A stretch of 64,000 bases of DNA from Penicillium oxalicum. Lineage: Eukaryota; Ascomycota; Eurotiomycetes; Eurotiales; Aspergillaceae. Both the position numbers and the translations under genes were made by a program. A model generated the notes under the pieces. That model searched no databases. It saw only the letters and a program-made list of their open reading frames with translations, and was not told the DNA's origin. The stretch is taken from assembly GCF_001723175.1 (NCBI RefSeq), contig NC_064650.1, forward strand, positions 1,550,001 to 1,614,000, in the 5' to 3' direction. Below, piece after piece: positions 10,510 to 22,382 of this stretch. How positions within the stretch are numbered: the first letter of the stretch is position 1; every line of letters starts with the position of its first letter.

Positions 10510-13502
10510 CTTGGCATCTGCACGTGGTGCATGACACACTGTTCTCCGTTCTAAACCAAGCTGGTTGAATATGAATTGTCGCACAACCTATGTAGTTTTC
10601 GAGGGTTGGTCTGGAGAGCGTTGTGCGAATGACAAGCACAGCCCTGGTAGGCAGCAGAAGATGGTCTGATGTGCTTGCTTCTCATAAATAGTGAAATGGT
10701 GAAAAGGTTCAAAGTGACTAATGTAACTTTGGTTCTCGGCCAAAACGATTCACTGTCGCATGATCCTCGATGGCCGCTCTCTTGCACCACAGCGCAGCGG
10801 AGCTGGTGACGGGAATGCGATACGGGATGGCGTCAGTCCCGTGAGAGCGCCCAACAAGATGACAGAAACTTTCTCAAGTGCGAGCAAAAGCGAATTCCCA
10901 AGCCTCAGAGAAATCGACTTGCAGTGATCAATAAAGAAAGAAGAAAGAGAAAAGGCAGGAAAGTAGGTTAGAGAAGCGATAGATAATGATTCAGAGTGAC
11001 CTTAGGCTCGAAGGGGTACTTTGAGTGACTCAAACTTCGGCGGCCTAAATGGGTTCAGTAGAGGTTCGTCTTGGAGAGATTCCGGTACAACTTCTTTTCT
11101 GAACGTGATCTTTCTGTTCTCTTCCGTAGGCTCTGGCTAAATTTGAGTATGTCAATATTTTTTTTTTTGCTTTTGCTTTTGCTTTTGTTGCGTTTTGACC
11201 ATACCCCACAACTGGAGAGAAAGAGCTAGATTGAAAGCACAAAGCACTTGTCCACGAGGGCCAAGATCAAGAGAGGGAAAAAAAGAGCCAAACGGTCTGG
11301 CAGATATTGGGCCTCGTAGAGATATTGCTTATCGTGTACGCTTAACCCAAGAGGTGACGGTGTCATAAGGTCCAAATCTACGGAGCACTTTAGCTGTGGG
11401 CTAGATTGGATTTTGCTTTGAATATTTTTCCCCCCCACTTCTTCTTCCTGGTACTAGGTACGATCCTATCTCCAACCATTCGTTTTGACAGTTATTACCC
11501 AATCTCTTTGTGCAAATAGGTTATCTCATCCAACCGCAAGACAAGCAGAATCGACCTAAGAGAGAAAAAAAAAACCTTCCTGGTCGTCTCCACTCTAGCT
11601 CAAACGACGGGCTTAAAATCCTTGGATATCATCATCCTCTCCACTCCTTATCGGGTTGGCCCCGCGCTAGGCGCTGTTCCCGGTGTCGCACGGACTTCAT
11701 GTCGTGCATGGTTGGCCTTTCGGTACCTGAGCCCTCAACGCCTCGAGGACAATGAAAAACTCGGAGCCACTAGATAACTGGACATGCTTCCCATCAGACG
11801 AGCATCAGTACTCGGACAGCATCCTGCCATCGACTGGTGCGGGGAATCCCTGTAACTGCCGTTGACTCTAGTTGGACCAAAGATGTATGGATCGGCTTCA
11901 CTAGACCCGACCGGATCCCTCAGGATGTCTCCTGCAGCCAGACCTCGAGTCGATCGGGAGAAAAAAGATGATGAAAGAGCAGCGTCTGGGTCCGACACGT
12001 CCGGTTCGTGTAGTTGCACCCAATAGGCTCCTCACGATAGCATCAACGCCGCTGCGGCCCCGCGTGGGATGACCGAGATCGACCCGGACGGGGTGCTGCA
12101 AAACTGCCAAAAGGAGTTAGAGAGCACGATAAACTGAAGCTTTTCAGTCCGGTTGAACTCCAATTGAGCCTTCTGCATCATGACTGTGGCAATGAAAGAC
12201 GATGATGGAATTCGGAATCGCTCCGCTGGCCATCTTCACACGTGCTTCCCACCTCTCGTGACTCTTCTAGTCACCTGACTCATACTCTACAAGGGGAAAA
12301 AAAGGCCCAGCAACCCCGCTGATGGGTACGGTCGGGTTTGGAGTTGATGGCAACTCTTCAAGGTGAGATGACCAGACGCCTCGGAGCTCATTCTTCAAGA
12401 CCTCAGCACAAAGACTTCGAATAATGAGAATATCGGATCAAAGGACGAGTATCTCCGCCGCGCGACGAGGTCGGGCAATCTCAAAGTGGAGCAGAGGTCT
12501 TCCATGTGGACCCTGGGATACTACTACTGCATAATGCCTGAGTCACCAGCGGAACTGTGGTGGCCAAATACTTCAAAAAACGGCATTTGTCTGCATCATG
12601 ACTTCCATTTGAGCTTGATCTGATGACAATTTCTGTGGCAAATTGATATCGCAAACAGAAATGGAGGACGAGCGATGGTTGTGCGTCGTCTCTTGATACG
12701 GCAATCAGATCGCCTCCCTATGCTGTGGCCGACCCAGTATCTGCTCGTTGCGCAGGTACCAGGAACCATGTTTTCACTTCGCATGCCGAGAGCAGACCTT
12801 TCCTCCTCCCCTGAATCATCGACACTGCTCCAAAAAAAAGAAGAAACAATTAGAATACCAAGGCAGTGGTCTGTCTGATTCCTGCGAATGCAGGCCTTTG
12901 TTGTTGTAGCGCGGCAATGGCCAAAGATTCCGAGCATGCATCCCTTGCGTACGAAAGTCGATTCACGGCCCTGGTCATGTCTCCAAAGACCAACCCAGCC
13001 CCTAAGAATGCGGCGAGCATCACAACCGTCCCAGCATAGAGTTCGACAAGGTACCGGAATTTCCTAGGAAGATGGGGGAATGATTTGCCGCTCCTTCATT
13101 GGCAAGAACACTGCATGCGGCAATGCAAATATCAGGACTCTGGAGATTCAGGCACAATAACATTGCCTCCCTTGGTGCAGATCGAGATCGACCTCGCAGC
13201 TGCGCGTCGAAAGCTGCTTAAATGCTGCGGTCGATGTGTCAGCTTTTCCTTCTGATTGCTTCTTTTTTGACTTTGACCGACATCGCAGTATTCGACTCTG
13301 CACCGACTCTCGTTTTTCATATCTCGCCGACCTTGCGAGTCTCGTGTATTTGTATAGTACATTTATACCCCTTTTAATTGTCGCTTCAGATTTTTGTCCA
13401 TTGGCGCTCTGATATCCCTTCCTCGAAGGCCTCTGCTCGGGAGATTTAATTATCTTCGAGACGAGACATCGAGTGTCACTCGCTTGTCAGAGTAAAGCTA
13501 CG
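10510..13502. other. 3 kb intergenic stretch between the CASTOR-like gene and abr1
   Basis: It separates two divergent genes and should hold both promoters. I see no convincing complete gene or tRNA. A T-rich (gcttttgctttt) tract lies near 11158-11190. One coding-like minus-strand frame (12849-about 13060) is described separately in the findings. Confidence 0.5.
13361..13374 (+). promoter_or_regulatory. TATA-like element with a BrlA-type 7-mer ahead of abr1
   Basis: The string atttatacccctttt lies about 130 bases before the abr1 start. It combines a TATA-like core with CCCCTTT, the complement of the BrlA response consensus MRAGGGR. The 7-mer is degenerate and expected by chance about once per kilobase, so this is suggestive only. 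Confidence 0.3.
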
Positions 13503-15981
13503 ATGGCGAAACTCAACTTCCTTCTGCTGGCCGGCCTCGCCGCCAAGCTCGTCGCTGCAAAGGATGTTCACCTTGATTGGAACGTGACTTGGGTCAATGC
13601 AGCACCCGATGGGTTTGAACGTCCTGTGATCGGGATCAACAATATCTACCCTTGTCCTGAGGTCAATGTGGAACTTGGAGATCGTGTCATTGTGGATGTC
13701 TACAACGGACTGGGCAATCAGTCCACAGGTGTCCATTGGCATGGTTTCCACCAGTATCACACTGGTGTCATGGATGGTTCTACCAGCGTGACCCAATGCC
13801 CCATTCCTCCCGGCAGCCACATGCGATACACCTTTGATGTGAGTCTCACCCAAAGGAAGTGATTTTCATCACGAGAGTACTAATTTCCTTGCACTAGGCG
13901 AACCAAACTGGAACCTACTGGTATCACTCACACAACATGGGCCAATACCCTGACGGTTTCCGCGGAGCCTTCATCGTGCACGATCCTAAGCCTCCGTTCC
14001 AGTATGATGAGGAGTTCACGATTACTCTCACAGAATGGTACCACCGTCAGATGCCCGATCTGCTGCATGAGTATCAGTCTGCGGAGAACCTGGCCGCGGG
14101 AGGTCACGAGCCCATCCCCGACTCTGCCCTGATCAACGACTCGAACAACGCCCAGTTCAAGGTCTTGCCCAACAAGACGTACCTTGTCCACATTGCCTGC
14201 GTGGGTAACTGGCCAGGCCACACCTGGGTTTTCGACGGACATGACATGACCGTTGTTGAGGTGGATGGTGTGTACATTGAGCCTTACACCGTCGGTAGCA
14301 AGATGCTTCGTATTGCTCCCGGCCAGCGAACCAGCGTGTTGATCCACACAAAGCCCGATGCCAGTCAAAACTTTGCTATTTGGGACACGATCGACATCAA
14401 CATGATGTTCATCTACGAGAATCGACCCATCCCGGATGGCTACAACCCCAACGTGACTGCGTGGTTGGTCTACGACGAGTCCAAGCCTCTTCCCCCTCCG
14501 CCTGTTCTTCATGAGTTCAACTTTGTGGATGACTTGGACTTCACTCCACTTGACCGACAGGCTGCTCTGGGCCCCGTGGACAAGCAGATCGTTCTGGATA
14601 CCTTCACCGCGGCGATTGATGGCATTCCTCGGTTTGTTGTCAACAACCACACCTATATTCCGCAGGATGCCCCGAGCTTGTACACTGCCAAGACTATTGG
14701 CAAGGATCTTGCATCGAATCCCGAGGTCTATGGTCAAGTCAATCCGTTTGTTGTGAAGTACGGTGAAGTGGTCGAGATCATCATCAACAACTACCACAAC
14801 AACTTGCACCCATGGCATTTGCACGGTCACCAGTTCCAGGTCCTTCAGCGCACAGATGTTGATGGTGGTTACTTTAATGGTACCATCGGGGACTTGGGAC
14901 ACCCTCCAGTCCGTCGCGATACCATCATGGTTCAGAATCATGGCCACGCTGTGATTCGGTTCAAGGCCGACAACCCGGGTGTGTGGCTGCTCCATTGCCA
15001 CATTGAGTGGCACGTTGAGGCTGGTCTTATTGCCACTATCATTGAGGCTCCCGAGACATTCGAGCAAGTCGAGGCGCCTCCCAAGGATCATCTCGCTGTC
15101 TGCGCTGCTTATCCCGACCCGTCCAACGGTAATGCTGCCGGCAAGCAAGGTCTTGACCTGAATGGTGCCAACACCAAGGTCAACACTGACAACCACGGTG
15201 CCATGTACTACCCCGCGACCTTGACCGGTATCACGTCTGTTCGCCCCACTCAGACGGTGAAGCCTACGACCGCTTCCAGCCCAGCATGGCCCTTTGCCTC
15301 TGGTTATAGCCATGGCCACCATCCTCGTCCTCAGAACCAGCCCGCTGTTGCAGGTGCGGCTTCCGCCCCCGTGATCCCGACTCACTCGGTTCAAGCCCCT
15401 GCGACACCATCGTCCTCCCTGGTCCAGGCTCAGTCATCAACCTTCCAGACGCACGCCTCTGCAACCAAGGCTCGGCCTTCCGATATCAAGGTTGACCCAA
15501 TTTACTCGGCAGGATCATACAAGCCCGCTGCCCCGGTCCATTCGGCCCAGCCGATCGCTGCTTTTGAGCATGAGACCTCGTGAGCACATCTCCCCTGCGG
15601 TTCCCGATGCTCACCAGACTAAAAATTTCCTGTAGTGGTGAATGGCCTCAGCCTTCTACTAATGAGGCGGGTGCCATGATTGGCAATGCTTGCGGCGATG
15701 AGCCCATCGTCGCATACAACGAGGACAGCCAGTGCGTTCCATATTCCTCAGCCCCCTCAAAGTCTTGTCATTGTGCTAATTGTGTAGTGGATCCTGGCCT
15801 GAGTCCTCCGAAAACAATGCCTACGTCAAGTCCTGCCACCATGTCATTCAGACCCATGATAACGGGTACGTTCTTCGCATATTATCTGCTTGTTTGATGC
15901 AAACTAATTGTGCGATACCCTAGGCCCAACACTCTGCCCGAAGGTTACGAGTACTGGCAGCCGTACGCCAATTCCCAATAG
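13503..15981 (+). CDS. abr1: Fet3-like multicopper oxidase, probable conidial pigment oxidase Abr1
   Basis: Five exons (13503-13838, 13898-15579, 15636-15731, 15788-15865, 15924-15981) give 749 residues. A signal peptide ([19 protein letters not shown]) precedes three cupredoxin domains. All copper-binding blocks are present: HWHGFH at 78-83, WYHSH at 120-124, HPWHLHGH near 416-423 and HCHIEWH near 478-484. Overall the protein resembles the yeast Fet3 ferroxidase, as Aspergillus fumigatus Abr1 does. The next gene downstream is ayg1, which supports the Abr1 assignment and a role in late DHN-melanin maturation outside the cell. After the oxidase core there is a Pro/Ser/Ala/His-rich linker and a short cysteine-containing tail encoded by three small exons, with no transmembrane anchor visible. 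A ferroxidase role in iron uptake is the alternative. Confidence 0.85.
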
Positions 15982-17396
15982 GTTGGCTCTGGTTGAGTCA
16001 TGAACGCTGCGGATCGACGATTTCTTATTGAGTTTCTCTTTGCATACCGTATATAGAACATTACCAGGTGCTTCCGGGTGCTAGACCACTGGCTCAGCCC
16101 TCTTTTCTTAGAGGAAAAGTTTGAATCACCAGACCAAAGTCATAATCATTGCTTTTTTGTTCCATCCTGCTCCTTGAATTAGATTCTCCCGACTGATAAC
16201 CATCCATCCAGGGACACCGCCAGATGATATCTCCTGCAGATATGCACCATCTCGGTTGTGCTCAGCGGAACCTTTTTGTCGGACCATTAAAACCTAAGTG
16301 TAGTGTCTCACCACGAGTGCAGATCTGTTCTATGAGTACCTTTTGTGCTCTGCCTGGATCGCCCGTCGGCCTTGTTCCTGTATTTGTCAAAAAACAGCGG
16401 CATCCAACGATTGACTCGTCATGAAAACCTACGCATTAATGTATTTTGCGCTGACACTTTCAGCCTCAATGCACTCAGACAGTAATTCTCATCAATGACT
16501 GTCTTTTAGAAGTTCTCCGCACATTCTCCCTCCTGTTCGGTGTACCAAGTGCACACATTCAAAAACGTACCGAGTGCAGTGTACCGTGTACAGACTACTC
16601 ATCTTCGACTCTTCTCCTTCGTCATAGCCATGCCAACCTGTCTAACCAACTTAAGACTCCGACAAACTCGTCCAATTTACCTATACCGTCCATACCGACG
16701 TGTCATTCAACCTGACTTTTCCAATTCCAGCCGCCACCGCGCAAAGAACATCCTTCCCCCGACCCATTTTGCCCGCATGCGGATATGAAATGGTCCGCTT
16801 CTCCCCTTCCCCCTTTGCACCACTCCCCCTTGCTTGCCCAGCATGTTGGTCCACCCCCCCGATCGTCGATCCGAGTGACTGACGTCTCTGACAAGACCGC
16901 AAGTCTCGCATGGTCATGCACGTTCCTCTTATGTCATTTGATTCGTCAATCAAGGCATGAATATAAAGAGTAGATGGGAAAGTACAGTACAGTTACCACG
17001 ACATGCCCGTTTTCGCAACCGGTCTGCATGTACGAATCGAGAACTTGCCTATCCCTAGGGCTTGGTACTGGTCGCAAAAGGCCAGATTCTTCTTCTGTTT
17101 TAATTTTTTGGGTGGGGGAGATTGACATGCGTTTTTTCCCCCTTCTCGTTTGCAGTAATTCGTTGGGATTGGGACAAGGTTGTATGTAGAGCTCGATGCG
17201 CATACTTAAAAAGAAGCGGTGCGGGTGGATTGCCATTCGGATTTTAATTCTAGATTCAATTTGTTGCGTATCTTGTCGACTGTCGTGTGGCTTGGTATTC
17301 ACACTTTTTTTTGATTCTCTCTACTTGCCAGTTCGCACTCATATTATTCTTACAAAGGGGTTGTGCTCTTCGGAAGAGTATACCGGCGTTTTCAAG
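15982..17396 (+). promoter_or_regulatory. Intergenic and promoter region between abr1 and ayg1
   Basis: About 1.4 kb separate the abr1 stop from the ayg1 start, so the two genes are probably transcribed separately. BrlA-type 7-mers in reverse orientation occur at 16810-16816 (CCCCTTT) and 16826-16832 (CCCCTTG), and a forward one at 17354-17360 (AAAGGGG) sits about 40 bases before ayg1. No other gene is supported here. Confidence 0.4.
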
Positions 17397-18961
17397 ATGG
17401 CACCATGGATGATGGGAGAGAAGTTCAATACTGTTTACCCTCACAAGGGCTCTATTAAAGCTTTGTGGGAGACAAAGTGGAAATTTTGCGTATGTCTGGG
17501 AAACCAAAAAAAAGGATGGTCAAATCCATCGGATTGAAATCTCGAAGTTGATCCCCTCCCCTTGTCGTGGAATGTTCGCAACTAACTGAATACCCCATCT
17601 TTGCATATGATCAGTGTGACAAGTCCATCTACCCCTTCCATGATGGAAGTATCGAGGATTTCGAGCCGATCTTTCAGAAACTCATCAATGTACGTGGTTC
17701 AATCTTCTCAGACCCTTTCTCCCAACTTCTACACCACCATACTGATCTGACTCGGCCATCCAGGAAAACATCAACGACGCCTTCTCAGACGCCTACACCA
17801 ATGCCTTCCTCCCTACTGCAGAGGCCCTGGAGAAACAGGCCGACGAAGCTCTCAAAACGGGCAAGCCAGACACGGCCTCCGACCTCTACCGCCGTGCCGC
17901 AGTCGTTCTCCGTATTTCGCGATTCCCCTACGTCAGCCCTGCCTCTCGCCCAGAGACCTCCGTCAAGCGCCTCGCCTTCGAGCGCCAGAAGAAGGTCTAC
18001 CTGCAAGCTGCAGCCCTCTGGAAGCCCGCGCTGAAGGAAGAGGTGATTCCACACACACACGCTGCTAGCAACGAGGGTTCCGACATCTCCCTGTACATCC
18101 GTCTTCCCGAAGAGGCTTCTGCCTCCAATCGCGTCCCGGTCGTTCTGCTCATGACCGGGCTGGATGGATACAGACCCGATAACAGCCAGCGGACACATGA
18201 AATCATCGCACGCGGCTGGGGAGTGGTCATCGTGGAAATTCCCGGCACCGCCGATTCCCCGGCTGACCCTGCCGATCCCGAGTCGCCCGATCGTCTGTGG
18301 GACAGTGTCCTGGATTGGATGGCGACTCGTCCGGAGCTGGATATGAGCCTTGTGGCGGCGTGGGGATTGAGTGCTGGAGGTTTCTATGCAATCCGCGCGG
18401 CTTGCACCCACCGTGCACGCCTGGCAGGATCCATCGCCCATGGACCGGGTTCTCATCACTTCTTGGGCAAGGAGTGGTTGAGTCGGGTGAATGACCACGA
18501 GTATCCGTTTACGTGAGTCTTGTTGTGGACCAGTGGATGGGAGATCAGAAACTAATGGCGTCTTCGACAGCATCACCGATCCTTGGGCGGAGAAGTATGG
18601 CTACTCTAGCACTGAGGATTTCATCGAGAATGCCCAGAAGAAATTCTCCTTGGTTGAAACTGGGATCATGGATCAACCCAATTGTCGCCTGCTTCTTTTA
18701 AACGTGAGTGTTTCCATGGCTTTGAATTGTGAGCTTTGCCGAAACACATAGCTGACTTTTTCCGTTCTTTCCTTTTCCCAGGGTGTGGATGATGGCGTCG
18801 TCCCTATCGAGGACTGCTATGTTCTCTTCAATCACGGAGGTCCAAAGGAAGGACGATTCTTTGAGGGTTCGGTCCACATGGGCTACCCGCACAGTCTTCC
18901 TGTCGCGTACAAGTGGTTGGAGGATGTGCTGTCGCCAAACACGGCAGAGGTCAAGAACTAG
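17397..18961 (+). CDS. ayg1: Ayg1, heptaketide-shortening hydrolase of DHN-melanin synthesis
   Basis: Five exons (17397-17489, 17615-17689, 17764-18512, 18571-18703, 18782-18961) give 409 residues, against about 406 for the Aspergillus fumigatus protein. The sequence follows Ayg1 almost end to end: [54 protein letters not shown] and VNDHEYPF. It is an alpha/beta hydrolase with the nucleophile elbow GLSAG (Ser about 259), an acid in [13 protein letters not shown] and a histidine in HMGYPHSLP. Ayg1 cleaves the C-C bond of the heptaketide naphthopyrone YWA1 to 1,3,6,8-tetrahydroxynaphthalene. It therefore needs a YWA1-type polyketide synthase encoded elsewhere. The adjacent abr1-like oxidase supports the pathway call. 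Confidence 0.94.
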
Positions 18962-19315
18962 ATCCTCTACCTTTGTGTAATGTAAAGTGAAACCAGTGAG
19001 ATTGTGAATAATACGTGGTGTCTGGCTATGACGTGGGTTTACGCCGAGAGCTCCTTCCGGGCCAGCGTGTAGTCATCGTCTTTTGTGCTGTGGCAGCCGG
19101 CCTGTTCATACGTAAAGGATTCAATAAATGGACGACCTTGTTTTTGCACCCGGACAGGCAAGGGTTCGAGCGTCATTGACACACATGTCTCGAATGTCGA
19201 GCAGGAATTGAGAAATAAACTGATCATTAAATGTGTTGCATTTAGACTCCCGCAATGCGAAGGAAAACATCTCGCCTCTTGTAAATTTATAACATTGCAG
19301 ACCGAGCCTGACATC
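18962..19315. other. Convergent 3' gap between ayg1 and prp45
   Basis: It holds only the two 3' ends. No gene is supported. Confidence 0.5.
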
Positions 19316-21188
19316 TCAGTCCTCTTCAACGCGAGCCCGCTTAGAGCCGCGATCCTGACTCTCGGCCTCCTGAATGCCGTAGCGCTTTTGGCCCGAGGTC
19401 ACGTCGGCAATCATGCTGTCAATGCCAAAAGGATCTGCTGTGTCCTTTTCAAATTGAACGGGCCCTTGGCGCTCCTGGTTTGCAAAAAGTGTCTTGGTCA
19501 GTAAAGTCAAAATAAAATCACATATCGGCGTCATCAACATACCTCGGCATCCGCGGCACCCTTGAACCCTTCCTTCGCGCGTCCGAGAACCTCGAAGCGG
19601 TTAGACTTTTGGATCTTGCCCATCTCGGCGTCACCGCCCTCATCATCATCGGCGTCTAGCTGAGCACGAGGCCGGTAAATGCTGTTAATGGCGTCCTGCG
19701 CGGCAAACAGCGGCTTGTCGTATGGGTTATCCTCATTGAATCCAGTGCTCATGCCACTCGTCTGGTTAAACAGACGAGAGTCCCACATCGATTCAGAACT
19801 CTGAGTGGGCTTGGCCAGGCCCAGAGCCACTTTCTCTGAGATATCACGGTTCTGTTCCCGAGCCATGGCCTGGATACGACGCTCGGTGCCCATGCGAGAC
19901 TGTCGCAGCTTCCGCTCATTTTCCTGCCGTCGCTCGCGTCGCTGTCGCTCACGTTCCCGAGCTTCTTCGTCGTCACTCGGGCTCCCAGATCTTGACGAGT
20001 ATGGTGAAACACTGCGGCTGGCACTGCGAGATGGAGAACGGGCCCCAGAGTCACGACGACTGAGACCAGCACGAGCCTCGCGAGCCTTTTGGGCGAGCTG
20101 GCGAAGATGCTCCTCCTTTTGAGCCTTCTCCTTTTCGGCGAGCTTTTGCTGCATCTGAGCGCGGAGCTGCACTTCCTCACGAGCGTGCCGGTCGGCCGTG
20201 AACAGAGCTTCGGCAAATTGAGCAAATTTGTCATTAATCGCAACATCCTGTAATCCTCGGCCGTCCGCGGCCAATCGCTTATCCAATGGCACCGTGTAAC
20301 CCTTGGGATTCTTCCAATTTGATACCGGTGGAGGAATCTTCCACGCTTCTTGATCTTCAGCAGTGAGCTTTCGCGGTGGTGAGTGCATCACGGGAGGCGG
20401 AGGCGATGGAGGCCCTCGGGGAATCTTCTTGTGCTTGAACTTTGGTGGCTCCATGGGATCTTGCTGGCGCTCGACAATCTTCATGATACGATCATTTTTC
20501 TTCGAATTATCGCCCATCTGATTCGCCGGCGTGTATCGCACAAATGTTGGCTCTGCTCGTCGACCTCCTCGGACGTTCTTTGGTTTCTGCGACTGCACTG
20601 CTCCCTCCACAAGGCTGGCAAGCGCAGCCTTGGTCTTCTCCATCTGAGCCTCCACTTCTTCCTCCGATGGCCGGTCAAGTGAGATTTCACCCATATCTAC
20701 CCGCTGCCGGAGCGGAATCAAATCTTTGAACGAGGCGTGGACGATTCGGTTGTCGCCATGGCCACGGCGCGCAATCGCATCGTATTTGACTTTCCCCTCT
20801 GCATCAACCTGAACAGCAAGAGCATTCGAAGTGGATGACGTTCCTTTTCGGCCCATGTCAAGGGGATACTGTGCAACAAGAATCTCGGGGAACGCGCCGC
20901 CGTCGCCGAAATCTTCGGGGGCGCGTGGTCGCCATCCTGTTCGGTTTCCGTAGGGGGGAGGTCCGACTTTCTAGATCATGGAACAGCCGTGGGTTAGGAC
21001 ATGAGTCAAAATAGGCATTGAACAAGTAATTCGAGACTCACCCTCAAGACAACCTGTGTTTCATCCAGCTGACCAGCGCCCACGATACGCGGACCTCGAG
21101 GTTGCGCATGCTGTGGCAAATCCTCCTCCTCGCCCGTGTATTTTGGCTTTGGGAGAGACTTGAAAAGCCCCGACGCAAGTGAGGTCAT
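19316..21188 (-). CDS. prp45: Prp45/SNW1 (SKIP) pre-mRNA splicing factor
   Basis: Three exons on the minus strand (21042-21188, 19543-20970, 19316-19474) give 577 residues, in line with SNW-domain proteins. The start MTSLASGLFKSLPKPKYTGE was chosen as the first ATG leading into the conserved N-terminus (PPYGNRTGWRPRAPEDFGDG). The central SNW domain is intact: FVRYTPANQM, PPKFKHKKIPRGPPSPPPPV and the signature SNWKNPKGYTVPLDKRLAAD at about residues 265-285. An Arg/Ser/Glu-rich segment (RRDSGARSPSRSASRSVSPY) and a C-terminal DNPYDKPLF element follow. Prp45 is a structural component of the activated spliceosome and also binds transcription factors in animals. Confidence 0.95.
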
Positions 21189-21762
21189 GATGTGATTTCT
21201 GTTTCCTTGCTGCAAGCTTCGTTTGGTCGGGGCACAGCAATGAGAAATAGTAGTCGGGATGCACCTCGCTTTTCCAGACTTGCGCAAGTGGTTTGCGTGG
21301 AATGCTCCACCCGTGGCCGTCTGATGTCAATGCAGAGTGATAATCACGTGATCGTATTTGTCTAGAAGTCACTCTGGAGCGGAGCGGCGCGCAGGAGAAA
21401 TGTATACATACGAACCACCAAATCCGGGCTTTATTTCGTTTCACTTATCATTCCATGTATTGTTCCATTGGTTACGCCCTTCATCCGTCCAGGTATCCCG
21501 CCGTCAGCCATTCTTTCCTTTAATTCATCAAGTCCAGCATCAAGATGACTTGAACGATATTGTCATCGAGCTTCACACCGAATTCAACCCTAATGGGATT
21601 ATTAACCTGAGCTTTGGAATCAAAGCCAGCGGTTGTTCTCATCTCAAGAGGTGAGCGTCTTGAGCAAATAGTCATGATCCGTTTCCACGAGCAAATATCG
21701 TGAGAAGTTTTGAGCATCAACTAAACTCTGCGTGTAAATAGGGTACGAGAGCGGAATAATGC
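21189..21762. other. Divergent gap between prp45 and the small unknown gene
   Basis: It should contain the prp45 promoter and that of the plus-strand gene starting at 21763. I see no RNA gene. Confidence 0.45.
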
Positions 21763-22382
21763 ATGGATTGTAAAGCTTTAAGCTACTCGCTATCAATGAC
21801 TGATTCTGTAAGCCTCCATCTGGCTTAGCTATTCGGGAGCTAGCCCTTCACAACATCCTCGATGGACATCACCAGACCGGCGCTGCAACTCAGTTCATAG
21901 GGGGAGCCAGCCCAGGATGTAGTATTGCAGTACATACCAGAAATTGAGCCAGTGGAATTCAGTGTGAGAGAACCAGAGTCCCCACCATGTCCAAAGCCAT
22001 GTCCAAAGGAAACTGGTAGAGTTCAACCTTTTTTTGTCACGGCCGAGAATCAAATGCTCTTCAGTCTTACTCTGGTCCATGTTGAGGGGACTGCCATTAA
22101 GATCGTACCGTGTTCAATCGTCGATGGCCCAATTCAGAGACATAATCCCCGTGAGTGTCCGTCTAGACCACCGAGTTCCTGCCGGAGCGTGACTGATGTC
22201 CAGTGACGCGGAATTCGAGCCTGAAGAAAGGCCACCCGCTTGTCTTCGACCTGCCCGTAGACATCGACAGCGTGAAGAGAAGGTGGGATTACAAACCACC
22301 TGAGCTGGGAACGGTGATCAAGACTGATCACCCCGACGTCGACGGAAGCTTTGAAGACTGCCCTCATGTGCTGGTTGACTGA
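21763..22382 (+). CDS. Small three-exon gene of unknown function
   Basis: This model was built from splice sites. Exon 1 is 21763-21807, exon 2 is 21901-22150 and exon 3 is 22204-22382, joining in phase to 157 residues with no internal stop. Donors are GTAAGC and GTGAGT; acceptors are catag and tccag. The second intron is 53 bases with a plausible branch sequence (gactgat). The protein begins MDCKALSYSLSMTDSGEPAQ, has a Pro/Cys-rich segment (ESPPCPKPCPKETG), a hydrophobic beta-like part (QMLFSLTLVHVEGTAIKIV) and an acidic end (HPDVDGSFEDCPHVLVD). I recognise no family. There is no signal peptide or membrane segment. It could be lineage-specific or a remnant; coding status rests on phase consistency and composition only. 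Confidence 0.45.

Noticed and set aside
13928..15394. 488-codon minus-strand open frame inside abr1
   Set aside because: Antisense shadow of the multicopper oxidase coding sequence. It is Val/His-rich, with no recognisable motif.
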